Shown in pieces: positions 16,956 through 24,190 of a stretch of 64,000 nt of DNA. The notes under the pieces were generated by a model. That model worked only from the letters and a program-made list of their open reading frames with translations, did not search any database and was not told where the DNA came from. The position numbers and the translations under genes are program-made. The DNA comes from Phaeodactylibacter xiamenensis (GTDB lineage Bacteria > Bacteroidota > Bacteroidia > Chitinophagales > Saprospiraceae). The stretch is from assembly GCF_000759025.1 (NCBI RefSeq), contig NZ_JPOS01000098.1:1-64000 (forward strand). Reading direction: 5' to 3'. The stretch's first letter is position 1. Each line of letters opens with the position of its first letter.

Positions 16956-19310
16956 TTACATACCCTGAAACAGCTTAAAAATACGCCGGTACTCATCCGT
17001 CCAGCTACTGGGCTCGATGAAGCCGTGGGGCTCTACCGGAAATACGGCCAATTCCCAGTTTTCCTTACCCAGCTCAATCAGGCGCTGGGACAGTCGCACT
17101 ACATCCTGAAACTGTACGTTGTCGTCTACCATGCCGTGGAGGATAAGCAGGCGGTCCTCCAGCCCTTCTGCGAAGTAGATCGGTGAGCTTTGGCGGAAGG
17201 CAATGGAATCTTCCACCGGTGTATTGAGGATGTTGGAGGTATAAGGATGGTTGTAGTGCGCCCAGTCGGTTACCGAGCGCAGGGCCGCACCACATTCAAA
17301 GGTGCCGGGCGAAGTGAATAGCGCCATCAGGGTAATGAAGCCCCCGTAGGAGCCTCCGTAGATGCCAATTCTCTGAGGGTCAATGCCGAGCTCCTCCACC
17401 AGGTAGGCAGCACCGTCCACCTGATCGCTAAGGTCTTTGCCGCCCATGTGCCGGTAAATCCCGGTCCGCCAGTCCCGGCCATAACCATCACTGCCCCGGT
17501 AGTCGATGTCCAATACCGTGAAGCCATTGTCGACCAACAAATTATGAAACATGTACTCCCGGTAATAGCTGCTCCACCACCGGTGTACGTTTTGCAGGTA
17601 GCCCGCTCCATGAACGAAGATGACGGCTTTGCCTTTCTTCGTGCCTTTCTTTGGCCGGTACAGGCGGGCAGGCACGCTTGCCCCATCTGATGCCTTAAAG
17701 CGTATGATTTCAGGCTCCCGCCAGGCGTAGCTTTGAAAAGCCTTTGTGGTGGATTCAGTGACCCGGCGCATTGCACTGCCCGGCTGATTGTCCATCAGGT
17801 ACAGTTCCCAGGGCTGATTGCTGTAGGAATAGCGCAGGGCGAGGGTCTTTTCATCCGGTGCGATTTCCACCTCATACTTCCCTGGCGCGTCCGTGACTTT
17901 CTGCAAAGAGCCTCCCTTAACAGGCAAGTGATAAAAATGCTGCTCGAAGGGGCTTTCCGCATTAGCGATGATGAAAAAAGTTTGCTTATCGCGGGACAAT
18001 TGTGCGTTACGGATTTCAAAATCGCCACTTGTCAGCGCGGTACGCTCGTCGGTATCCAGGTTATGGGTATAAAGGTGTGAGTACCCGGTGGCTTCTGACT
18101 GGTAGAAAATGGTTTGCTCATCCAGCCAGCCCAAGGTCCCGGTTGAGAAATTCCAGCCGGAAATACCGGGACCGCCCACCCAGGCATCATCCTGCTGTCG
18201 GTCAATTTGCCGGAGCTGACCGGTCGGCAGGTCCAGCTCTGCAATCCAGCGGGTTTTGTTGTCCAGTGCGCGGACGACGACCACTGCCCTGCCCTGATCG
18301 CTGAAGACCGGGCCATGCAGGATGACGGCTCTGGGAGATTCATACTGTGCGGCAGTATCTCCGTAGACGGCCATGCGATAGGCAGGCTTGTCGTAAATGC
18401 CCTCCAGGCTCAGGGTGGAAACGGTGTAGAACGTATCCCGCTGCCGGTCGTAAACGCCCATTTCGTAAGTATCCTGAGAATGGCCCACCTTTGGGCGTGC
18501 TTTTTTGATATCCAGATAGCCCGTTGGGTCAACGAAATGGGGCACCTGTGTGCTTTCTGTTGTGGCATCAGTACGCAGCCGGAGCGTCACAAAGCGCTGA
18601 TCGGGGCTAAGCTGAAGATTACTCCACGACTTGCTGCCCAAATGAATGGCCTGAGGGCGATCCGGGCGCAGGGCTTCCCGGCGTTCCTTTTCCAACCGGT
18701 CCTGAGCATCCCGCCAGCGCAGGACTTCGAAGAGCTCCATTTGCTGTTCGTCCAGCCATGTTTGCTGTGCATCAGGGGACCCGCTGCCGCCGCCGCTGCC
18801 TTTCTCAAAGTAAGTGAGCTGCTCAATCCGCTGTTCCTGTAAATGCCAGGCGAAGAGATTGCGGTCGGCGGTGAAAATGATCTGCCTGTCATCCGAAGTA
18901 AAGGAAGGGGCGGACTCCCGCTGCCCGGTGTGGGTCAGCTGCCGGCTGCTATCGGCTGCAATATCATAAAGGAAGAGGTCGCCATCTTTGGCGTAAGCCA
19001 TGAGCGTGTAGTCAGAATTATGTGCGCCCGGCTCAGGTAGTTCCCGCTGCCGCTCCGGGCTCACAGGTGCCGGTTTTTCTTCTCCCCGTTTCACACTGTA
19101 CAGGGAGCGCAGGGTATCCTGCTCAGGGTTCCAGGTAAAAAAGACTTCCTGGCTGTTGGGGTGCCACTGAATTCGCTCCGGCAGGAAGCCTACGAAGCGC
19201 TCGCCCTGCATAATGCGATCAATCTCAAGGGGAGCGCTATTGGTAGCGGGCTGGGCCAGGGCTGCAACAGGGAAAAAGCTGAGCAAAAGCAAGCGGAAAA
19301 ACAGACGCAT
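16956..19310 (-). CDS. S9-family (dipeptidyl-peptidase IV-type) serine peptidase
   Basis: This 784-residue exported peptidase has a signal peptide ending near VAALAQ. Residues ~30-540 form the DPP-IV-type beta-propeller (YTLMAYAKDGDLFLYDI, IIFTADRNLFAW). The C-terminal alpha/beta-hydrolase domain has the nucleophile Ser in YGGSYGGFI (about residue 652), the Asp in HGMVDDNVQ (about 705) and the His in VEPHGFIEP (about 758). It would cleave dipeptides or short peptides in the periplasm. A downstream gene (19347 onward, same strand) ends only 36 bases before its start, so DUF983 and this gene may be co-transcribed. Confidence 0.9.
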   Translation of the reverse strand: MRLFFRLLLLSFFPVAALAQPATNSAPLEIDRIMQGERFVGFLPERIQWHPNSQEVFFTWNPEQDTLRSLYSVKRGEEKPAPVSPERQRELPEPGAHNSDYTLMAYAKDGDLFLYDIAADSSRQLTHTGQRESAPSFTSDDRQIIFTADRNLFAWHLQEQRIEQLTYFEKGSGGGSGSPDAQQTWLDEQQMELFEVLRWRDAQDRLEKERREALRPDRPQAIHLGSKSWSNLQLSPDQRFVTLRLRTDATTESTQVPHFVDPTGYLDIKKARPKVGHSQDTYEMGVYDRQRDTFYTVSTLSLEGIYDKPAYRMAVYGDTAAQYESPRAVILHGPVFSDQGRAVVVVRALDNKTRWIAELDLPTGQLRQIDRQQDDAWVGGPGISGWNFSTGTLGWLDEQTIFYQSEATGYSHLYTHNLDTDERTALTSGDFEIRNAQLSRDKQTFFIIANAESPFEQHFYHLPVKGGSLQKVTDAPGKYEVEIAPDEKTLALRYSYSNQPWELYLMDNQPGSAMRRVTESTTKAFQSYAWREPEIIRFKASDGASVPARLYRPKKGTKKGKAVIFVHGAGYLQNVHRWWSSYYREYMFHNLLVDNGFTVLDIDYRGSDGYGRDWRTGIYRHMGGKDLSDQVDGAAYLVEELGIDPQRIGIYGGSYGGFITLMALFTSPGTFECGAALRSVTDWAHYNHPYTSNILNTPVEDSIAFRQSSPIYFAEGLEDRLLILHGMVDDNVQFQDVVRLSQRLIELGKENWELAVFPVEPHGFIEPSSWTDEYRRIFKLFQGM

Positions 19311-19346
19311 GGTTATGTTTTTCCGCTAAATGTACGATGAAATAGA

Positions 19347-19751
19347 TTAAAAGATCGTCTTGTCGTACTTCGAGCCAGAGTTTTCTGAGTTTTCCAGGCT
19401 CTTGTCGTAGCGCATGGAGAAATGAAGGTAGAGCGATCGGGACAACCGCATAATTTTGAAGTAGGTCAAAGCTGCGAAAGCCAGTGTAAAGCCCATAGCC
19501 GCCATCACGGACCAGTCGTAATACAGTACCAGGAGCAGCGCCGGCAGCAGCAGCATCCAGGACGAAATGCCGTAGGAAATAATGAGCGCACCGAAGTAGA
19601 AGCCCGGTTCCGGCTCAAAGTCCAGCTTGCAATTTTGGCACGCCTTATGCATGTCAATGGGGTCGGTCCATTTAAAAGGCTTTTTAAACAGATCACCCTC
19701 CCCGCAGCGGGGGCATTTATAATTCCAGATTCCTTTCCAGGATAATTTCAT
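19347..19751 (-). CDS. DUF983 domain membrane protein
   Basis: The start is placed at the ATG at 19751 (MKLSWKGIWNYKCPRCGEGDLF), the standard beginning of DUF983 proteins; the longer frame from 19775 overlaps the promoter box. The 134-residue product has a zinc-ribbon-like N-terminus (KCPRCGEG, then CQNCKLDFEPEPGFYFGALI) and two transmembrane helices (ISSWMLLLPALLLVLYY and a second around AMGFTLAFAALTYF). Molecular role is unknown in the family. It probably heads a unit with the S9 peptidase. Confidence 0.85.
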   Translation of the reverse strand: MKLSWKGIWNYKCPRCGEGDLFKKPFKWTDPIDMHKACQNCKLDFEPEPGFYFGALIISYGISSWMLLLPALLLVLYYDWSVMAAMGFTLAFAALTYFKIMRLSRSLYLHFSMRYDKSLENSENSGSKYDKTIF

Positions 19752-19772
19752 GGCTGATAGCTTTTGTGGGCA

Positions 19773-19780
19773 CAAATGTA
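19773..19780 (-). promoter_or_regulatory. Bacteroidota -7 box (TACATTTG) for the DUF983 gene
   Basis: Read on the minus strand the bases are TACATTTG, a TAnnTTTG match 21 bases upstream of the ATG at 19751. This supports the shorter start. Confidence 0.5.
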
Positions 19781-19941
19781 CAAAACTTCATAAGTTCATA
19801 CCTTTGTGGCGAACAAGGAATAAAATCATTTGTAGAACATTGGCTGCCCCCCGAAAAGTTGAGTGCAGGCTCAAAGATTACAACGGCATTACCAAATTCC
19901 AATTACAGCACCGAAAGCTAAAGAGAATGGCACATAAATAG

Positions 19942-19949
19942 TAGATTTG
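19942..19949 (+). promoter_or_regulatory. Bacteroidota -7 box (TAGATTTG)
   Basis: TAGATTTG matches TAnnTTTG and lies 37 bases before the ATG at 19987. A second plus-strand match, TACCTTTG at 19799-19806, lies further upstream. Confidence 0.5.
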
Positions 19950-19986
19950 CCGGGATTCTTTACACCATTGACCAAAACTTGAACTT

Positions 19987-20421
19987 ATGTATAACATGTT
20001 AAAACACGCGCACTCGGGCTTGAGATGGCTACTGCTCGCGGCGCTCCTCTATGCCATTATCAAAGGCTTTCAATCCTGGCGCAATGGCAAGGCTTTTAAT
20101 AAGCCCTCTGCACTTATTGGCCTGATCCTGACTCACGTACAACTGGTTATTGGGCTGCTGTTGTATTTTGTATACAGCCCGTTGGTTTCCTACGGAGAAG
20201 GCTTCATGAAGGACACCATCACCCGCTTCTACACGGTTGAGCATTTGGTGACGATGCTGCTTGCCATCATCCTGATTACCATTGGCTACAGCCGTGGAAA
20301 GCGCAAAGCGGATGCTACTGCCGCTGGCAAGGCAGTATTTGTTTTCTACCTGATCGGACTGGTGCTCATCTTACTGGGAATTCCCTGGCCGTTCCGTGGG
20401 CTTGGTGCGGGCTGGTTTTAG
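19987..20421 (+). CDS. small four-helix membrane protein with conserved-looking His residues
   Basis: The 144-residue protein has four predicted transmembrane segments (LLLAALLYAII, LIGLILTHVQLVIGLLLYFV, LVTMLLAIILITIGY, VFVFYLIGLVLILLGI). His residues lie in or beside the first three (LKHAHSGLRW, LTHVQLV, VEHLVTM). This pattern would suit haem ligation, and similar Bacteroidota proteins are sometimes labelled cytochrome b-like, but that is not shown here. It is transcribed alone from its own promoter box. The family is common in Bacteroidota; function unknown. Confidence 0.75.
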   Translation: MYNMLKHAHSGLRWLLLAALLYAIIKGFQSWRNGKAFNKPSALIGLILTHVQLVIGLLLYFVYSPLVSYGEGFMKDTITRFYTVEHLVTMLLAIILITIGYSRGKRKADATAAGKAVFVFYLIGLVLILLGIPWPFRGLGAGWF

Positions 20422-20481
20422 ACCCGCGCCGGCTAATTATACTGACGATTAAGTGGTTTGCCACAGCAAACCTACTCAATG

Positions 20482-20513
20482 CCTGCCTGCGTGTCAGTAC
20501 TTCGGCAGACAGG
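20482..20513. repeat. 32-bp REP-like palindrome, copy A
   Basis: CCTGCCTGC (20482-20490) and GCAGACAGG (20505-20513) form a nine-base stem with one mismatch around a 14-base loop. It is 29/32 identical to 33214-33245 by direct comparison. Confidence 0.7.
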
Positions 20514-20544
20514 TCAGCATTTACGCTGAGAAGTGGCTTGCGCT

Positions 20545-20699
20545 TGCCCTGATAAGCTTGACTTCATCAGCGGCCTGTCCTGACAAGCTACGCTTCGTCA
20601 CGGGCCTGCCCTGACAAGCTACGCTTCGTCACGGGGCTGCCCTGACAAGCCATGCTTCGTCAGTGGCCTGCCCTGACAAGCTGTGCTTCGTCATGGGCC
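20545..20699. repeat. five tandem 31-bp repeats
   Basis: Units run 20545-20575, 20576-20606, 20607-20637, 20638-20668 and 20669-20699, all exactly 31 bases. Each begins TG(C/T)CCTGA(C/T)AAGC and ends with a GGCC-like tail. Inside each, TGACAAGC faces GCTTCGTCA, so every unit can fold into a small hairpin. No unique spacers occur between units, so this is not a CRISPR array. Confidence 0.85.
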
Positions 20700-20710
20700 G
20701 ATGTCGCAAA

Positions 20711-20767
20711 TCCAAGATCCCAGACGATGAATGTCTGGATCCAAGACCCAGACGATGAATATCTGGA
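20711..20767. repeat. two tandem 28-29 bp repeats with hairpins
   Basis: 20711-20739 and 20740-20767 are near-identical, differing by one indel and one substitution. Each holds CCAGAC and GTCTGG (ATCTGG in the second) around GATGAAT, able to form a short stem-loop. Confidence 0.75.
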
Positions 20768-20883
20768 CTGTAAGCCCGACATTTATCGTTCCCCGTGCTG
20801 GCCGCTAGCGCCAGTAGGTGACCACTTCGTATTGCGTATAATCTAGTGCATCAAGCAATGTCTTCATCCAATAAAAAATGGAT

Positions 20884-21882
20884 TTACTCCTTCACAAACT
20901 TCCGCACCACCTGATCCGACCCTGCCAGCAAGCGCACCACATACACCCCGCTTGGCCAGTCCGCCACATCGACTTGCCAGCTTTGGAGGGTTGGGCTTAA
21001 AGTCAGAGCTTCGGCGTGAAGGGTTTGGCCGGCTAAGTTTTCGATTAGGAGCTTGCCCTGGGTGGATTGAGGGAACTGAAACTGTAGGTTAAGAGTAGAA
21101 TTGGATGGGTTTGGAAAAATAACCAAATCATTGAGCAGCGGAAATAGATCGCTATTTGAAACCACTAAATCTGGAGTAACCTGAATTGTCATATACCGGG
21201 TTAGAGACTCTGCCATTTCACCATTTAGCCAACCATTGATTCTTACAGCAAATGCATAGAGACCTTCCTCTATAGGCTTGTCCCAAAATATGCAGCAGCG
21301 AACCTCATTTGTAGCCTCAGGAAAAGAGTAGCCCTCTTCTGTAGCAGGAATAAATTCATAGCTTAAGGAATCAAGGCTCCCAAAGGGAAGAATAGAGCCA
21401 ACAACTTCATGATAAACAATACCATCTTCGTCCTGCTCTAACCAGTTAAAATTTAGAAGACACTGCGGAGCATCATTCTTTGCTTCACTTGTGGATTTGG
21501 CGTAAACCACTTCCGAAAGAACAAATTCCTTTTCTCCGGAATTTTCAATATTCGATATACCAGGGGCCCAATTACCTAAATTCTCAATTGAAATAGTGTA
21601 GAAACCTGTGTCAGGGTATTCATGAGTGCCACCAAGGTTAGAAACAAAGTTTCCATCGCTATCATTACGGAGTAATAATGTATTAAGCGTATCTTTAGTA
21701 CCATCTCCCCAATCAATTATCCGATCTTCTATGTACGTGTCTAAGGTAGCAATATGTACGTTGACAGTTGCCGATTGATACCCCATAGAAGCTCGGTTTA
21801 ACTCGCCAGCAATTATTTGTTGAGCGCCTAAAATATTGGTTAGAATCAAACAAATACAAGTAGTTGAAATTAATATTTTCAT
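20884..21882 (-). CDS. T9SS-sorted protein, DWGDG-family tandem paralogue 1
   Basis: The start is set at the ATG at 21882 (MKILISTTCICLILTNILGAQ), which gives a signal peptide. The 332-residue product has an N-terminal PKD-like region with the motif IIDWGDGTKDT (~60-70), then NIENSGEKEF. A middle beta-rich region contains SFIPATEEGYSFPEA-like sequence (FIPATEEGYSFPEATNE) and EEGLYAFAVRINGW. A type A T9SS sorting domain begins at FPNPSNSTLNLQF (~256). The body is AT-rich (21841-21900 has 14 G/C in 60 bases), whereas the last ~180 bases are GC-rich (20941-21000: 35 in 60) and end almost like the next gene (QVVRKFVKE). This suggests C-terminal exchange. Function unknown. Confidence 0.8.
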   Translation of the reverse strand: MKILISTTCICLILTNILGAQQIIAGELNRASMGYQSATVNVHIATLDTYIEDRIIDWGDGTKDTLNTLLLRNDSDGNFVSNLGGTHEYPDTGFYTISIENLGNWAPGISNIENSGEKEFVLSEVVYAKSTSEAKNDAPQCLLNFNWLEQDEDGIVYHEVVGSILPFGSLDSLSYEFIPATEEGYSFPEATNEVRCCIFWDKPIEEGLYAFAVRINGWLNGEMAESLTRYMTIQVTPDLVVSNSDLFPLLNDLVIFPNPSNSTLNLQFQFPQSTQGKLLIENLAGQTLHAEALTLSPTLQSWQVDVADWPSGVYVVRLLAGSDQVVRKFVKE

Positions 21883-21935
21883 TGTTCTTGCTTTATGATC
21901 GCTTTTAATTGTCTTAAGCTCTAAATTCTGGCACA

Positions 21936-22997
21936 TCACTCCTTCACAAATTTCCGCACCACCTGTTCCGCCCCTGTTTGCAAGCGCAATAAGTAAACCC
22001 CAGATGGCCAGTCAGCAACATCTATCTGTTCTGTTCTGACTGCAGAGCTGCCTTCCACTTCGAGGTGGCGCATCATTTTACCTTCCAGGTTTAGGATAGT
22101 AACTTCTACGGGCTGTCCAGGCACTGCAAAATCTATATTGACCATAGAAGCTGCCGGATTGGGATAGATACTGACCACTGCCGGTAAGAATTCAGTTCCC
22201 AGCAAAGAGGATAGAATTAACTCTTCGGTTACCAGCATCGTCATCGCGCGCATCGTGGTGGATAGAAAAAAGGTGTCTAATTCACCGCTTTGGCTGTTTT
22301 GACGCCATTCCCTCACCACTATCCCTACTGCGTAGCGGCCAGGGGCTATGGGGTCGTCCCATATCATCTTAAGCCCTGCTGGATGAGACATGTAAATACT
22401 GTCGCTCGCCGCCGGCACACTATAGCCTTCGGACGGGAAAGGGGCGAGCTCTCCACGGTATAGTTCTCCAAGAAAATCTATTGACTCTAAATTAATAGGA
22501 AACTCAATATTTCCATCCACCTCTCGAATATTCCCCTGCTGCGTAAAAAACCGGGGCGTTTCGTTGATAGCCAGACTGTGCGTAAACTGAGAATAAATGG
22601 CGACCGTGTCAAACACTTCTATAAGTTTATTGCCCGAGTCTTCAATGTTTACGATATCGTCTACTAAGAAACTGTCCTGGAAGCCCATGACGTATACCCC
22701 GGCAGTATCAAAATTATGCGAACCTTGATAGCTGTTTAAATAGTAATCTTCACCTTCGAAAAACCCTAAATATTGGCTGTAAATTAAAGGCACTGTATCC
22801 AAAGGGCTGCCATCGCCCCAGTCATACAGAATGAAAGGCTTGGAGCCGCCTTGTCGCCATACCCATGCTTCTATATTGACATCGTCGATTAATACTTCTT
22901 TATACACCTCAGCGCCGTAGATGCGCTGGGCATCTAGCTGCTCTGTCTGAATTAAAGATAAAAGCCCTACTATCGAGAGAATGAAATATTTTAGCAT
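21936..22997 (-). CDS. T9SS-sorted protein, DWGDG-family tandem paralogue 2
   Basis: This 353-residue exported protein has a signal peptide (MLKYFILSIVGLLSLIQTEQ) cleaved near LDAQ. It shares an ordered set of motifs with its neighbours: YDWGDGSPLDT (~60), GVYVMGFQDSFLVDDIVNIE then DSGNKLIEVFDTV (~105-135), ELAPFPSEGYSVPA (~180), and an Ig-like strand pattern ending in APGRYAVGI. A T9SS type A domain begins at YPNPAASMVNIDF (~277). The first ~100 residues look like a PKD-type fold adapted around the WGDG turn. The gene is 53 bases upstream of paralogue 1 on the same strand. A surface or secreted adhesive role is possible but not shown. Confidence 0.8.
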   Translation of the reverse strand: MLKYFILSIVGLLSLIQTEQLDAQRIYGAEVYKEVLIDDVNIEAWVWRQGGSKPFILYDWGDGSPLDTVPLIYSQYLGFFEGEDYYLNSYQGSHNFDTAGVYVMGFQDSFLVDDIVNIEDSGNKLIEVFDTVAIYSQFTHSLAINETPRFFTQQGNIREVDGNIEFPINLESIDFLGELYRGELAPFPSEGYSVPAASDSIYMSHPAGLKMIWDDPIAPGRYAVGIVVREWRQNSQSGELDTFFLSTTMRAMTMLVTEELILSSLLGTEFLPAVVSIYPNPAASMVNIDFAVPGQPVEVTILNLEGKMMRHLEVEGSSAVRTEQIDVADWPSGVYLLRLQTGAEQVVRKFVKE

Positions 22998-23014
22998 GCT
23001 ATTTTAAATTTTGG

Positions 23015-23053
23015 CTTGGGCAATGGCAGGTTAAGTCCTCGCCATTGCCCAAG
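23015..23053 (-). terminator. perfect 13-bp hairpin downstream of paralogue 3
   Basis: CTTGGGCAATGGC (23015-23027) and GCCATTGCCCAAG (23041-23053) pair perfectly around 13 bases. It lies 18 bases after the stop of the gene at 23071 and upstream of the 21936 gene, separating their transcripts. Confidence 0.65.
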
Positions 23054-23070
23054 GATATGGTGATCAATGT

Positions 23071-24078
23071 CTAAATTTTGATGAATCTGCCCGTGAACTC
23101 TTCTACCCTTACTTGGTATAAGCCAGAGGGTAAGTTGCCTATGGATATCTCTGTCTCAAAATGGTTTAAAACCTTAGTCATTACCAGCTTGCCAGCCATA
23201 TCATAGATATGTGCTTCGCGTTGGTGTGGCTTTATATCTTTCGGTAAGCTAATCGTCAACAAATCAGTGGCTGGGTTTGGAAAAAGAGTCAATTGGTCAA
23301 TTGAAATAGGCTGTAAAATATTATTTACCAAAAGAGAGCTATCAATTTCGACCATCATTAGCCGGTTGGTCGTACTCAAGAAGGTTGAATCGTGCCATGC
23401 AAAATTTAAGAACTCACTCGCTTTCAGATTAAATGCATAAATTCCAGTGGTTATTGGCCTATCCCAATATACAGTAGCGCCATAGTTGGCTAGCGAATCA
23501 GTATATTCAGGAAAAGTGTAGCCTTCACTGGGAAAAGGGGCTAATTCAAATAGCCATTTCTCACGGTGGAAAAGAATGTCTGTTTGGTGAAGGTTGTAAA
23601 AAAACACCATCCTCCCTTCATTTTGAAGGCTTCCCGCTGGAATCCCCAACGGCTCAGGGGCATCATTGTAATCAAATAGACTGTCCCCATGAAATACATT
23701 CAAACTGTCTACCAGATGGATCGATTTATTCCCCGAGTCCTCAATATTAACAACGCCATCTACTAAAAAGGAATCCCTGAAACTAATTTCATATATTCCG
23801 GGCTCTTCGTAGACATGAATCCCAAAGTAGGTTTCCAGATTCAGCCCAATACTGAGAAATTCTACGGCTGGTGGTGAGATCACCTCCGTTGTGCCATCTC
23901 CCCAATCCAGCATAATGCTGTCTTTAACATCTCCTTTACGGAAAATTCGCACATTTACAGTGACTGTTTGGTTTGAAACCTTCTTAGTCATATCTGCAGC
24001 CCAGATACCCTGAGCCATAACAAAAGTGCCTTCAAAAAAGAGAAACAAACCACAAGTAAGGATAATTAGGTATTTCAT
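23071..24078 (-). CDS. T9SS-sorted protein, DWGDG-family tandem paralogue 3
   Basis: This 335-residue exported protein has a signal peptide ending near GTFVMAQ. Shared family motifs appear in the same order: MLDWGDGTTEVIS (~60), GIYEISFRDSFLVDGVVNIE then DSGNKSIHLVDSL (~100-125), ELAPFPSEGYTFPE (~185), and TTGIYAFNL. A T9SS type A domain begins at FPNPATDLLTISL (~264) but ends differently (PSGLYQVRVEE, FIKI), so it did not take part in the C-terminal exchange seen between the other two. It is flanked by hairpins on both sides and probably transcribed singly. Function unknown. Confidence 0.8.
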   Translation of the reverse strand: MKYLIILTCGLFLFFEGTFVMAQGIWAADMTKKVSNQTVTVNVRIFRKGDVKDSIMLDWGDGTTEVISPPAVEFLSIGLNLETYFGIHVYEEPGIYEISFRDSFLVDGVVNIEDSGNKSIHLVDSLNVFHGDSLFDYNDAPEPLGIPAGSLQNEGRMVFFYNLHQTDILFHREKWLFELAPFPSEGYTFPEYTDSLANYGATVYWDRPITTGIYAFNLKASEFLNFAWHDSTFLSTTNRLMMVEIDSSLLVNNILQPISIDQLTLFPNPATDLLTISLPKDIKPHQREAHIYDMAGKLVMTKVLNHFETEISIGNLPSGLYQVRVEEFTGRFIKI

Positions 24079-24126
24079 AACTTACTAATAATTTACAGCT
24101 TGAATTTAAATAAAAATGAAGCCTAT

Positions 24127-24166
24127 TGGAGTTTTGGACTACTGTGAAAAGTAGGCTAAAACTCCA
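24127..24166 (-). terminator. hairpin downstream of the SBBP-repeat gene
   Basis: TGGAGTTTT (24127-24135) pairs with AAAACTCCA (24158-24166), and AGCCTA/TAGGCT arms overlap it, giving alternative folds. It lies 25 bases after the stop of the 24191 gene. Confidence 0.5.
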
Positions 24167-24190
24167 GCAGACTTCACAACAATGACGAAA

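Larger units (their letters stand above)
20422..20883. other. gene-free, repeat-rich gap
   Basis: This 462-base gap separates the small membrane protein from the accessory T9SS block. It holds a 32-base palindrome also present at 33214-33245, five tandem 31-bp units, and a tandem pair of 28-29 bp units with internal CCAGAC/GTCTGG hairpins. The short open frame at 20652-20846 only reads through the repeats and is not called. Confidence 0.8.

Noticed and set aside
19750-19941. 63-residue plus-strand ORF between DUF983 and the small membrane protein
   Set aside because: It overlaps the DUF983 promoter region, its composition is not protein-like, and no family is recognisable.
20545-20699. Possible CRISPR array
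   Set aside because: The units are contiguous 31-bp repeats with no unique spacers, and no cas genes are nearby.
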